Origin: Primulina eburnea
Lineage: Eukaryota > Streptophyta > Magnoliopsida > Lamiales > Gesneriaceae
Direction of reading: 5' to 3'
Assembly: GCF_022965805.1 (NCBI RefSeq)
Contig: NC_133110.1
Coordinates: 30,810,668 to 30,874,667 of the forward strand
Length of the DNA stretch: 64,000 nt
Made by a program: the position numbers and the translations under genes. Below the pieces are notes generated by a model. It had not been told where the DNA came from. It worked only from the letters and a program-made list of their open reading frames with translations, and searched no databases. This document shows, in pieces, positions 12,501 through 24,132 of the stretch (the first letter of the stretch is position 1; each line of letters opens with the position of its first letter).

Positions 12501-15071
12501 ACAGGTAATCAAGTCAGATATCAACACGAAACGTATACAAGAGGTAAATCAGAAAACTTATCTCAATGAATCAATTCTGAAATTTCAATCTCATATCAGA
12601 TTCTGTCTTTCAGATATTCTCATTGACCTACTGACAATCTTACTGTGTTTTCAACAACAGGATAATCTTCATTCTGAATTCTCTTACTTCTACTGATTCT
12701 GATTCCAATCTGGAATAAGAATTCACTAAGTACAATGTCATAATACTTTTCCAATTCTTTCTGACAGAATCAATCTTATCTTATTGGCTATACAACATCC
12801 GTATATGCCAATCCACAGCTTATAACATATCAGTACTATAAGTTCTTATCAATTCTGTTTATCGTAATCAAGGACATATGAAATCTTCAGTTTCAAATAT
12901 CAATCGTCATCATCCGACGTTAGTTTCTTCAATCTGTTCATTCTGAACTTATCTAAATAGCTACCGTCATGCAGTAAGTCATATAGTGACAATAAATCAT
13001 CTCAATTAGTGCTAACATCCAGCACTAAAGTTCTACCAATGTCTTCTAATATCTGGATAGTAAACTCTGACTATCTATCAGTCGGTGAATCATCTGCGAC
13101 ATAACTTATGGGGTAATCTGCCATAAGTGCAAAATAAATCAAAAATCACAATCTGATATAATCTACTTCAACATTCTGTTTAATCTGACCATTTCTTGAC
13201 ATCGATCTTGTCATTTGGTCATGTTTGTACATCATCTTGTACAAACTAATAGATATAGATTGAACAATCTGTCAATCATAATTATATTATATCACAATCT
13301 GGAAAGTATTGGGATAATCTCATTACGAAATTCATCGAATTATACTCCCCATTTCTCGTCAGAACTATACAATTTATGTAATAAATCTTCTAATTTCTCT
13401 CTTTCTGTCTTCTCTGTTAGCGATTCAGACATATCAGTACAATTTCTGCCAACATTTCTGTACAAATTCTGTTATAACTGATTTAATCTATCTATATCAT
13501 ACCTGTCTGTTCGAATCTCATACATTCTCAGTCAGCAAAATGAACACTGAATCCATACGGTATATTTCTGACCCTATCTGTGATTTCAGATTCGAACTAT
13601 TTGATACAAACAAATCAGTTAATAACATAAATGAAAGAAAATATACCTACCTGGTATTCGGTTGGAACTGTATATACTCTCACTGGTTCACACTAATCTG
13701 CAGCATATACGGATTCAAAACACAATAATATTACACCAGAGACGAAATATCAATATCCTATACAGATCTAGTGAGTTCAGTGAACTCATAATACAATGAT
13801 TTTTGGTAAACATCTTCACGTGTCATTCTAATCAACTGTTATATCCCATCTGCAAATAAAATATGCTCCCAAAACAATATAAGATGTCTCAAATACTGAT
13901 TTAGAACAATAACAATATTCAGCTGATATAAAGCAACAGTCGAATAAAATAAGCTGCTAAATCAGACAAAATACATTTCTGACAATTCTGACATTTCTGA
14001 AATTTCTGATCTTTATGATATCAGTATCTTATCAGTCACTGGTCACAATCTCAACTGTATCAGAATCAATCGGTATACTAACTGCAGGTATCGCATATTC
14101 TAAATACAATCTGTTTCAAGCAGGATTCATATCTGAATAATTTCTGTATACAGTAATCCTTATTCTCAGAATAATCAATATAGTCTTCCGATAGTCGATT
14201 CGATCAATCAAATGCTGCAATTATATCAAAATCTCATAGATATAACAAGCGTAGAATTATCAGAACATCTCTGAAGATACTGACACATGCCAAAGAGAAA
14301 CACTAAATCAGATGTAACTCCTGGTCAGTACTCTTCTACTGATCTTTCAATTTATTCTGTATCATTCTGTATATACAATATTATTCTGTACTGAATTCTA
14401 AAACAACAATCAGTATCTGATCTGAATTCAATTTTGAAATCTATCTTTCTGATATAAAGCAAATCTAAAATCTTATCAAGGCAAACATCTGCCAACTCGT
14501 ATATCACTGGCAAATCTGCCAATTTTAAGCTCGATTTCAGTACATCTACTGAGTACATAAGGATACCATCTGTTCCTTTCTGTAACAATCGAGTCATATA
14601 CGAAAATATCAAAGGAATTCTAAATCTAGAATCCTTATTGAAAAATCTCTACTCATTAGCTATCTCTAATCTGAATCTTACCATGTCTGGAACAGATTCT
14701 ACAATATTTCTGTCTTTCTGTACTTGATCATTATATCACCAATATCAGTAATGCAGTCAAATCAGACAATACAAGTACACCATACTCTGTCTCGATTCTC
14801 ATTCTCATCTTACTGTAGTATACAATATATCACAGAAATCTCTGAGATCAATCTTTCTTTCCCCAGAAGGTACAAAGATTAATACTACAGCAATACAGAC
14901 CCAACAGATAATGCATATCTCCATGCAACTCATTCCAGGATAATCTTAAGAAATGCATTAGTATATATCAATACATATGCAACATAATCATAAAAGATCA
15001 GTACCTGTCACTATGTCATCAAGTGTGCCCTGGGTCTGTTCCTCAATCACATATCCAAATGGTCCCGCCCT
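12501..15071 (-). pseudogene. decayed pol region of element A
   Basis: No open frame of pol length exists. The 13190-13480 segment, read on the minus strand, aligns by eye with 22900-23160 of element C, and both resemble the integrase region around the EWKW..I.MDFV motif and the first catalytic aspartate, with many stops. A and C share disrupting changes here (for example a SIYI-like replacement of the usual KSAHF region). This suggests that an already decayed pol was copied. Confidence 0.7.
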
Positions 15072-15896
15072 CTAAGATCTTCGGGGACCTCTTTGTGGAC
15101 AAACCTTAGCAAAATGCCCTGGTTGTTTACAGATATTGCAACGACCAAGCACTCCTTGGCCATGTCCTGTGGGATGTCTTCCTCCGCAAGTTCTGCAGTA
15201 CACTCCAGTGTAACTCGAACTAGAATCACTAGAACTAGAGGAACAACTCCCTAACTTCTTGAATGGCTTCTTTTGAGCTTTCAGCAGATCTTGCTTTCCA
15301 CTCGTGTTGCCACGATCAACTCGAAGAGGGGATTGCTGTGTTTGGGGTTGTTTCACACACAAACTTGTTAATTGTCTAATCAAACTCGCCTCCACTCTCT
15401 TCGCTCTACTCAAGACATCAGCAAAATGGTGAGGTTGCTGTATGTTCATCAATGCAACTATCTCTGAGTTCAATCCTCTGATGAATTGATCCGCTACAGC
15501 TTCATCATTTCCAGCTAAATGATGAGCAAAACGCAGTAGAGTATAGAATTTAGCCACATATCCTTCAATATTCAGTTGACCTTGCCTCAAATTCTCAAAT
15601 TCTGCTTTCTTGTCCTCTCGGTACGAAATTGAGAAAAATCATCGATAAAATTCAGTTCTGAATATTTCCCACGAAATCACTGTACCTCTCAGTTCTAATA
15701 TTCCTTTGGTGGTAATCCACCAACTCCTGGCGGCCTCTCGTAACTGATGGAATACTAGTTTAACTTTCTGTTCATCTGTACAATCAAGTAAATCGAACAG
15801 TAGTTCTATGTCATCAAACCAGTTCTCACAATCTTCAGACGTCTCGATACCACTCAGAATCGGCGGCTGAAATAACTGAAACTCTTTCAACTGCAT
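15072..15896 (-). pseudogene. gag: gag of element A, one in-frame stop
   Basis: The frame encodes a Ty3/gypsy retrotransposon Gag (capsid) that would package element RNA. It has CENWFDDIELLFDLL and WWITTKG motifs in the first 70 residues, the FENLRQGQLNIEGYVAKF motif in the middle, a Ser-rich linker, and a CCHC knuckle [14 protein letters not shown] near the C-terminus. A single TGA at 15639-15641 interrupts it, at a position where related elements have Arg, consistent with CGA to TGA. The final stop after RRS is at the same place as in the gag of element C, so that end is a family feature. Confidence 0.85.
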
Positions 15897-16279
15897 TTCT
15901 ATCTGAATTTCTGATACATCTATCTATTCACTCGAAGTACTGCCCTTTTCTGGAAATCTCTGAGGCGGTATATCTGAATATCAAACCAATCAATACCCAA
16001 TCTATATAATCTGTCTCAGCCCTCCTCTGATCATATACCTCTGATTCAGACTCGGTTCTGATTCATTCTTGGTAATTACATGCTGTAATCAACTCAGATA
16101 ACAAACAACATGTAATAGGGAAAGCAATAAATCATGCTAGCACACACAATGTAAGTCAACATTGAAATAATCCTCATGCTAGCAATCACATGCAAGAAAA
16201 GATAATTCCCCGCTCATTCTCTTCTATCTCAGTCTAAAGGATCTATCAGCTCTGACTATCTCAGCCTAAAGGATCTATC
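15897..16279 (-). other. leader of element A between primer site and gag
   Basis: Non-coding leader. It includes a repeated AGGATCTATC segment near the primer site (16238-16280) and no convincing reading frame. Confidence 0.5.
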
Positions 16280-16291
16280 GCTCTGATACCA
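16280..16291 (-). other. primer binding site of element A (initiator Met tRNA)
   Basis: On the minus strand it reads TGGTATCAGAGC, a few bases inside the 5' LTR edge. This matches the common plant tRNA-iMet primer site. Confidence 0.88.
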
Positions 16292-16296
16292 CCTGT

Positions 16297-16491
16297 TGTG
16301 GGGACACGGACGCTAATCAAGTTCTTAATCATCATTGGGACTAATTAATCAATTATAAAACAGGGTCTAAAATTTTTTTCTTTTTAAAGTGCGGAACGTA
16401 GTGAAATCAAACTAATATACATATCAGTTAAAATACAATACAAGTCCTGTACTGCATACATTCAACTAAACTAAGGTTTAACAACTAATGT
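16297..16491 (-). repeat. 5' LTR of element A, part 1 (ends at insertion B)
   Basis: The U5 end of the LTR, nearly identical to 10537-10739. It is interrupted after AATGT (16487-16491), the duplication made by LTR B. The uninterrupted sequence can be read in the 3' LTR near 10737-10745. Confidence 0.92.
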
Positions 16492-16628
16492 TGTAAGGCC
16501 CGAGATGTTATTACAGTAATTTGAGATTAATCTGAAATGATTATAGACAGAACGGATTAGCTGGAGAAAAGTAATGCCAAGATTTTAAGTTGATAAAATG
16601 AGATTGTGTAAGAGGGCATGCGAAGCGA

Positions 16629-16859
16629 GACCGCACCTGCAGTTGAAGAAGGACCGCACCCGCGGTCGATATTAATGAAATTGTGAAGAGGAGGCCGAAG
16701 CCTCACCGCACCCGCGGTGTTAACAGGGACCGCCCCCGCGGTGCAGTACCGCACCCGCGGTCTTGACATGTACCGCACCCGCGGTCATGCAATTTCAGAA
16801 AAGATAAGATTGTCGAACCATGAGCGCACCCGCGGTCTTACACCTACCGCACCCGCGGT
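16629..16859 (+). promoter_or_regulatory. U3 palindrome cluster, ACCGC-ACCC-GCGGT type (LTR B)
   Basis: About eight copies of ACCGCACCCGCGGT or a close variant, each with ACCGC/GCGGT arms. They are separated by AT-rich spacers of uneven length. The last copy ends 48 bp before the TATA element, and a CATGCATG (RY-like) motif sits between. Transcription-factor binding is an inference. Confidence 0.65.
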
Positions 16860-17674
16860 GCGACGTGTTGTGCGAAAATGAGGACACCTCATGACATGCA
16901 TGCACTAATATATATAGATGATAATTCCTTCGAAAATTATTCAGCAGAAATTGAAAAGGGTCTGAAGAAGAAAGGAGAAAATCCTTACGCCTTTTTCGAG
17001 AAATCCGTCCGTCTGATTTTGAATCCGACTTCGATATCGAGTTCCTAGCGACGTAGGCTACAACTGGACGTAAGTTTTACTACGTTTTGACATGCTTTGA
17101 AATTATGGTATTGTCAGAATTGAATGGTACTCATATATGTTGTTCTTGACATGTTAGACAGCGTAGAATCGAAGTCAGATTAAGAAACGGACTGAATATG
17201 AACTTGTTATGATATCAGAATAAGATTGAATAAGAATTGATATCCAGATTGAGTGGTTATCGATTATGAGATATTAGAATTGATATCTGACTGATATGAT
17301 AGGGCTGGATATATTAAGATTATGATGTTATGTTATTGAAACAGAATTTGATTGAATTCTGTTTATATCCAGTATTAATTGAGTGGTGTATTGATACCAA
17401 ACCCTCGATATTGTTATTGTCAGATCGATATTGACAGGTTTTGAGTTCGAGACTTCGACAGAGTCAGAGTATCAGGAAGAAAGGTATAAATTAATGTTGA
17501 GTTGGGATTGCACAACTCGAGTGAGGTTTGACTCGAGTTTCCCTAAATCACATACTTTTACTTATTGCATTGATATTTGCAATTGATCAGACTTATGATT
17601 GTAGTCTATTGATTTATAGCTACTGTGTGATAAGATTGATATTTGTAGCCTATTGATTTATAGCTACTGCATGT

Positions 17675-17937
17675 AATGACTGCTGATTCGCTAGTCATTG
17701 ACTGATTTGCTTAGATACTGACTGTATGTATTGATTACTGAGTCGTTGAGTCATAGGCTGATTCGCCTAGTCACCGGCTGATTCGTCGGGTTATAGACTG
17801 ATTCGTCTAAACTTAAGCTGATTCGCTTAATTACAGGCTGATTCGTCTGGTTATTGGCTGATTCGCCTAATTACCGGCTGATTCGTCGGGTTATTGACTG
17901 AGTCGTCAATTCTGCGGCTGATTCGCCCAGACACTGA
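17675..17937 (+). repeat. array of small hairpins with constant loop and varying stems (LTR B)
   Basis: About ten units of 20-25 bp share the loop TGATTC (once TGAGTC) flanked by stems that differ but stay paired: AATGACTGC/GC(T)AGTCATT, TAGGC/GCCTA, TAGAC/GTCTA, TTAAGC/GCTTAA, ATTGAC/GTCAAT, and CCGGC/GTCGG with a wobble pair. It lies in the presumed R region, before GGGATCCC. No open frame accounts for it. Confidence 0.75.
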
Positions 17938-18195
17938 TATATGAATTATATCGATGCCGTTTAGGGATTGATTCATTCCTATCGACTGAGATTCGATATA
18001 ATACCTATATTGAGACATCGGGATCCCTAGGATAGAGTTGAGTCGAGTTTGAGACGACGTGTAATGCCCGAGATTAAATCATTATAATCAGACGTTGATT
18101 AATTGACATGATTGAGATTATAAGAACTCAAATGAACCGATATGACAAGGCCGGGCGTCGTTGCACTTGTTAGCCAAGTATTTGGGCAGAAACTT

Positions 18196-18373
18196 CGGCG
18201 CTCGAGCGGTAGAAAAGCACCGCCCGAGTGCCAATGCATCACAAATTATTGCTCGGACAGAAGGTTCGGCGCCCGGGCGGTAGATTTCAACCGCCCGAGC
18301 GCCAAGGGTGCGATTTGGAATTCCGGACAGTATGTTCCGCGCCCGAGCGGTATATTTCAACCGCTCGAGCGCC
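18196..18373 (+). promoter_or_regulatory. U3 palindrome cluster, CTCGAG type (LTR C, 5' copy)
   Basis: Three long inverted repeats, each pairing GGCGCYCGRGCGGT with ACCGCYCGAGYGCC across an 8-base AT-rich spacer. Most arm differences keep pairing or a G-T wobble. The last ends 46 bp before the TA run. An inverted repeat GCATGCAA/TTGCATGC (18383-18412) lies between. Confidence 0.65.
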
Positions 18374-18417
18374 ACCCGGAAAGCATGCAAGGTGCCACGC
18401 TTCAGTTTGCATGCATC

Positions 18418-18418
<1 letters not shown>

Positions 18419-18470
<52 letters not shown>
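18419..18470 (+). repeat. (TA)n microsatellite at the TATA position, LTR C 5' copy
   Basis: About 26 TA units where other LTRs here have a TATA box. The 3' LTR copy (24053-24133) is longer and interrupted. It generates meaningless YIYIYI frames. Confidence 0.9.
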
Positions 18471-18474
<4 letters not shown>

Positions 18475-20070
18475 AGTTCATTCTTCAGACAAAAGAAACC
18501 AAGGAAAGGAAGTTCGAGAAATTCCTCCAGAAATCCTTACGCCTTTTATGAAAAATCCGCCCGTCTGATTTTGAATCCGACTTCAGTACTGTGTTCCTAT
18601 CAACACAGGCTACAACTGGACGTAAGTTTTGTTACGTTTAGACATGTTTTGAAATTATGCTGTGGTCAGAATTGAATAGGATTCATATATGATGTTCTTG
18701 TCATGTTAGACATCATAGAATCGAAGTCAGAATAAGAAACAGAGTGTTTATATAATTGTTATGATTTTTGGAGTTGATTTGACTGAGATTTCATATCAGA
18801 TTCGTATTGTTATTGAGATTATCACTTGTATCAGTATTGATTGCGAGTTCTGGTATTATATTTGTGATGTTGAGAATGACGGGGTTATTCCGATTGTCTC
18901 GTTATGCCGTTTAAACATCAGTTGGTACAGATTGATCAGATTCAGTATTGGTTTCTGTTATCTCGTGATATTGTTGATGTGATCAGATTTTGTACTGAAT
19001 TGGGTATTGATCAGAACAGATTGTGTTTTGGGCTACACATTGATACAGCGTATTTATTCTTGTCATTTCAGATTGAAGATGGACAGACTGGACTTCGAGA
19101 TTTCGTCTTCCTCAGACGGGGAAGATAAAGGTATAATTCATGTGATATCCGGGAAGAACAACTCAATTGAGATCGCGTTGAGTTGCCCACTAAATCACAT
19201 ACTATACTCTTGTTATGTTTTATATGATTATGTTATGATGATAAATTGTTATTCATGCATTAAGATAGGACAGTCTGGAGATCAGGCAGACTCTAGACGT
19301 TCGGCGATATCTCAGCTTAGGGTAAGATCACCTCCCCTATTGTAGATGTGGATACAGATCAGGCCGAAGTCTAGGAATAAGACGTACAGCACCACGATTG
19401 GTTGGGTAGGTGACAGCCAGTGACGTCTTATTCACCCCGGGATCCCTAGAGTTATAGTTGAGTCGAGTCTATACATGAATTGATTAGGACTGCATGCTCA
19501 TATGGATGTGGCTCCTAGATCATGGGACCCATCATTATTACTTTCAGTTATGATAGCATGTTTGTATGATTTAGATTGTTTATATGCATGTTTAGCTGAT
19601 TTGAAGTGCATGCTTGTTGTGATTAGATTTCATAGCTTATGAAATCTAATGTTTTGATTTTATTCGTGACAGCATGTTTCATGAATTATTTTATGTATAT
19701 ACATGTTTACCATGTTTTATACTGGGATTTATTTCTCACCGGAGTTATCCGGCTGTTGTCTTGTTTTGTATGTGTGCATGACAACAGGTGGGGCTGGATC
19801 AGGGTCAAGATGATGATGAGAGAAGACGAGTGTAGCGTGGTGATTCCGGACTTACAGTAGACTTGGTTTTATTACTGGACTTTAGTAGTTGAACCTGAAA
19901 TTAGCTTGTTGTACTTTAATACTGAAATGTATTTATACAGACATGTATAGTATTTAGATTCCATTACCTTCCGCAGTTATATCTTAAAACGAAAAATTTT
20001 TAGACCCTGTTTTATCTTAATTGATAATTTAAATCCCAAAGATGATTAGCGTCCGGGTCCCCACAACAGG

Positions 20071-20082
20071 TGGTATCAGAGC
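20071..20082 (+). other. primer binding site of element C (initiator Met tRNA)
   Basis: TGGTATCAGAGC, five bases after the LTR end. Confidence 0.9.
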
Positions 20083-20508
20083 GAGGATCCTTTAGAGATA
20101 GATCTTTAGATTGAGATAGTTAGAACTGATAGATCTTTTAGACTGACTTAGATTAAGATAGAAGAGAATGAGCGGGGTAGATGAATTTTCTTTCCTTGCA
20201 TGTGTGTGCTAGCATGAGATTGATTTTAATGTTGATTGACATTGTGTGCTAGCATGAGACTATGTGTTACTGCTTAAAGACACATGTTTACCTGATTATA
20301 TGATTTGAATTGGTATTATGTATTCTTAAATATGAATCAGATCGGATTCATGATCAGCAGTAAGATGATCATGATCAGAAAAGATTGGCACAGCATTGTA
20401 GTACTAGATTACTAATGTGTTTGGTAATCAGATGTACCGCCCAGAAGAATTCCAGAAAGAGGCAGTACTTCATATGATCAGACAGGTAGGTCAGAACCTC
20501 AGATAGAT
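20083..20508 (+). other. leader of element C
   Basis: Non-coding region between primer site and gag. It includes a duplicated TGTGTGCTAGCATGAGA segment (20204-20222 and 20244-20261). Sequence upstream of 20509 is open for some codons, so the gag start is not certain. Confidence 0.5.
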
Positions 20509-21360
20509 GTGTCAGAAATTCAGATGGAAACACAGGTACAGAGGTTCCAGTCGTTTCAGCCGCCGGTTTTGAAGGGAAATGAGACGTCAGCAGATTGTGA
20601 GAAGTGGCTTGAGGAGACAGAAATGTTATTTGAATTCCTAAATTTCACAGATGAGTGTAGAATTAGGCTTATTGAGAACCAATTGCATGAAACTGCAAGA
20701 AGATGGTGGTTCCTCACCAAAGGAGCTTTAGAGCAGAGTCGTTCAGTGATTACATGGAAGATCTTCAAGGTTGAGTTCTACCAAAGATTCTTCCCCGTAT
20801 CATATAGAGAGGACAGAAGTGCAGAGTTCACGAACCTAAGACAAGGACAGATGAGTATCGATGAGTATTTGGCACAGTTCTTCACCTTGTTACGGTTTGC
20901 CCCTTTTATAGCTAGAAATGATCATGCTATATCTAGTCAGTTCATTCAGGGATTAAATCCAGAAATACGTACATTGGTGAATGTGAAGCCATCGAGTAGT
21001 TTTGCTGATACCTTGAACAAGGCCAAAAGAGCAGAAACGGTTCTGACAGGACAACAGGGAGTCTTATATGATCTTCCAACATCAAATCCACAGCAACTGC
21101 CTTCTAGAGTTGAGATTGGCAGCAGCAGTGATAGGAAGAAAGAACCATTGAAGATTCAAAAGAAACAGTTCAAGAAGTTAGGAAGTGATTCCTCTAGTTC
21201 CAGCAGTCCTAGTCCGAGCTATACCGGAGTGTATTGTAGGACGTGTGGAGGGCGACATTCCACAGAACAATGTAAAGGAGTGCTTGGTAAATGTAATGTG
21301 TGTAAGCAAACGGGAAACTTTGCTAAGGTTTGTCCCCAGAAGGGTTCTCGAAGATCTTAA
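20509..21360 (+). CDS. gag: gag of element C
   Basis: The 283-codon gypsy Gag frame is open. It shows FQPPVLKGNETSADCEKW near residues 16-33, WWFLTKG near residues 66-72, the LRQGQMSIDEYLAQFF motif near residue 110, a Ser-rich linker (about 220-237), and a CCHC knuckle of the form C-x2-C-x4-N-x4-C near residue 264 in which the usual His is Asn. Without that His the knuckle may not hold zinc. The frame ends at RRS-stop just after the knuckle, as in element A, with no open pol behind it. If expressed, it would give Gag alone. Confidence 0.85.
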   Translation: MSEIQMETQVQRFQSFQPPVLKGNETSADCEKWLEETEMLFEFLNFTDECRIRLIENQLHETARRWWFLTKGALEQSRSVITWKIFKVEFYQRFFPVSYREDRSAEFTNLRQGQMSIDEYLAQFFTLLRFAPFIARNDHAISSQFIQGLNPEIRTLVNVKPSSSFADTLNKAKRAETVLTGQQGVLYDLPTSNPQQLPSRVEIGSSSDRKKEPLKIQKKQFKKLGSDSSSSSSPSPSYTGVYCRTCGGRHSTEQCKGVLGKCNVCKQTGNFAKVCPQKGSRRS

Positions 21361-23652
21361 AGAGCAGGGTCATTGGTGATAATGACTGAAGAGCAGACTC
21401 AGAATTCACAACAGGTACTATTTCTTGTATGATTATATGCATAGGTATGGATATGTACTAATGCATTATTTATGAGTATCTGTGATTGGATAGCATGAAG
21501 ATATGCTGTATCTGTTGGGTCTGTGTATACTGTAGTATTGAGTCCTTGACTGTTGAGGAATATGTTGATATCAGAAATTTCTGTGACATGTTATATACTA
21601 CAGTTAGATGAGGATGGGACTGGATTAGATTATGATGTACTTGTAACTATCTGATTTGGATTGCATTATTGACATGAATATGCTGAACAAGTACCGAAAT
21701 ATTGTAGCATGTGTTCCAGAAATGGTAAGATTAAGACCAGATCTAGTTGATAAATGAGGATTTTCGATCCAGAAATCCTCAGAAATTGTAGGGTTTAGGA
21801 CTCGATTATTACAGAAAGGAACAGATGGCATCCTTATGTATTCAGTAGATCCACTGAAATCGAGCCTAAAATTTGATATTAATATCATAGTTAACTGGTG
21901 TTTTCTTAGATAAGAGGTCAGATGGGTTCTCTATTAGAAAGAATTGAAAGAATTGACAGATTAAAGTATGGGCTAAGGAATCCAGTTGATCGTGTATTTC
22001 TCTTGAAGACATTTTAGTTCTGTTTCTAGATTGACAGATTATGTGTTCAGGGGTATTTTGAAGAATTATGCTTGTTATATCTATGATTCCGGGATATATC
22101 CACAGCATCTGATTGTTTATATTGAATATTTGAAGACTGGGTTAAATATTCTGAGAACTGTGATTATTGTATACAGCAATGGGTCAGGTAGGGATCCGAA
22201 TGCAGTTATTGATACAGGTTTATATTCAGATTATGCGGTATCAGGAATATCAAAATTAGCAGAATGTCAAAGATGTCAGAATTTTAGTAGCTGGTTTGAG
22301 CAGATTGTCTTCTTCTGATTTTCTTATTCTCGTATTGCTGTATATCTGCTGAGTATTGTTATTGTTCTAAATCAGTATTTGAGACATTTTATATTGGTTG
22401 GGAGTATATTCTATTTGCAGATGAGATATAGCAGTTGATTTGGGCAGTATGAAGATTTGGTCAGCCAGCCAGAATTTATTATGTTATGAGTTTTTTAAAC
22501 TCACTAGATCTGTATAAGTTCTTTCTATTCAGAATTCGATGTGATATTATCGTTATTGTGAATCAGTGTAATACAGTTTATTGTAAACAGTTGAAATCAG
22601 AGCAGAGTATCGTTTACAGTAACAGATATGTGACTTTGTGTTTGTATCAGACAGACTACTTCTATTGTGTGATGTCAGAATGTTTCAGAATTATTTATAG
22701 CTTTTGATATGGGTAGTCAGAGCCAAATGCCAGGTAGGTATTTCTTCATTATTTTATATTATTAACTGATTGTTTATACCGGATAGTTCGAATCTGAAGT
22801 CACAAGTAGTGTTAGAAATGCACCGCAGAGGATTCAGTTTTCATTCAGATATTTCAGAATGTATGATACTCGAACAAATAGTGTTGGTATAGATAGATTT
22901 GATCAGTTATAACAGAATTTGTACCGAAAGGTTGGTAAAAATGGTACTGATATGTCTGGATCGCTAACAAAAGAAGCCAGAAAGCTAGGAATCAGAAGAT
23001 GATTACCGACTTAGTATATTCCTGAATAGAAATGGGAGTACATTTCTATTACTTTTGTGATGAAATTACCGCCATTTTCTTCAGACTGGGATATGGTATG
23101 ATCGTGATTGATAGATTGTTCAATCTATATCTAGTAGTTTGTAAAGATGATGTACAAACAGAACTAAGTGACAGAGATCCCTGTCAAAGAAATAGTCAGA
23201 TTGACTAGAAGGATGATTTCGAGTAGAGTATATCAGACTATGATTACGATTAAGTGTGTACTTGTGGTAGATTATATCATCAGCTCTCTCTGGCAGATTG
23301 TTCACAAAGTGACAGGTAGTCGGAGTGTCTTGTTCAGATATTGAAAGATATTAGTAGAACTCTAGTGCTGAATGTTAGCACTAGTTATCAAGATAATTCA
23401 GAATGGATAGATGTAGGAAACCAATGTCGGATGATGACGATTGGTATTTGAAACCGAAGATGGCATAGGTCCTTGATTGGGATAAAAAGATGGAATAGCA
23501 ACTATAGGTGGTATTGCTTTGTTATGGATTGCAATTGGCGTATATGGGTGTTGTATAGCCAGTAATATGGGATTGAGTTGGCTAGTGAAATGAGTTTGGA
23601 TGTTAAACTCTATTATACATTTCTTCTCTTATCTTTGAAATTGATTGCTTAT
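21361..23652 (+). pseudogene. decayed pol region of element C
   Basis: Short scattered resemblance only: a protease-end-like DMNMLNKYRNIVACVPEMVR segment near 21670-21735, an RT-palm-like stretch near 22040-22170, and an integrase-core-like segment near 23000-23130 (KWEYIS.TFVMKLPP pattern with in-frame stops). No frame exceeds 100 codons. The region lines up with 12501-15071 of element A, including shared lesions. Confidence 0.7.
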
Positions 23653-23690
23653 GAGTTCGAGGACGAATTCAGATCTAAGAGGGGGAGAAA
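23653..23690 (+). promoter_or_regulatory. pre-tract hairpin and polypurine tract, element C
   Basis: GAGTTCG-AGGA-CGAATTC (23653-23670) is an imperfect hairpin with a 4-base loop. It is followed by AAGAGGGGGAGAAA directly before the 3' LTR. Confidence 0.78.
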
Positions 23691-24058
23691 TGTAATGCCC
23701 GAGATTAAATCATTATAATCAGACGTTGATTAATTGACATGATTGAGATTATAAGAACTCAAATGAACCGATATGACAAGGCCGGGCGTCGTTGCACTTG
23801 TTAGCCAAGTATTTGGGCAGAAACTTCGGCGCTCGAGCGGTAGAAAAGCACCGCCCGAGCGCCAATGCATCACAAATTATTGCTCGGACAGAAGGTTCGG
23901 CGCCCGGGCGGTAGATTTCGACCGCCCGAGCGCCAAGGGTGCGATTTGGAATTCCGGACAGTATGTTCCGCGCCCGAGCGGTATATTTCAACCGCTCGAG
24001 CGCCACCCGGAAAGCATGCAAGGTGCCACGCTTCAGTTTGCATGCATCGTTGATATAT

Positions 24059-24132
<74 letters not shown>

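Larger units (their letters stand above)
16492..18059 (+). repeat. solo LTR B, left part
   Basis: The plus-strand LTR starts TGTAAGGCCCGAGA. Together with 33052-33617 it makes about 2.13 kb. AATGT flanks it at 16487-16491 and 33618-33622, with no internal region, so it is a solo LTR formed by LTR-LTR recombination. It is split by element C. It carries a U3 palindrome cluster, a TATA element at 16907-16917, a splice-donor-like GGACGTAAGTTT at 17066-17077 and a hairpin array at 17675-17937. Confidence 0.9.
18060..20065 (+). repeat. 5' LTR of element C
   Basis: Runs from TGTAATGCCCGAGA to GGGTCCCCACA, about 2.0 kb. In order it has a palindrome cluster, a TA-repeat TATA region, a possible LTR intron (donor GT at 18622, acceptor TTTCAG ending 19071), a hairpin with arms GAATAAGACGT/ACGTCTTATTC (19375-19433), GGGATCCC (19439-19446), and stem-loops at 19739-19752 and 19753-19787. 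Open frames in it are short and not conserved. Confidence 0.92.

Noticed and set aside
18118..18568. Open frames of YIYIYI type over TA runs and CTCGAG repeats (also 23749-24072)
   Set aside because: Translation of a microsatellite and inverted repeats, not conserved beyond the LTR duplication.
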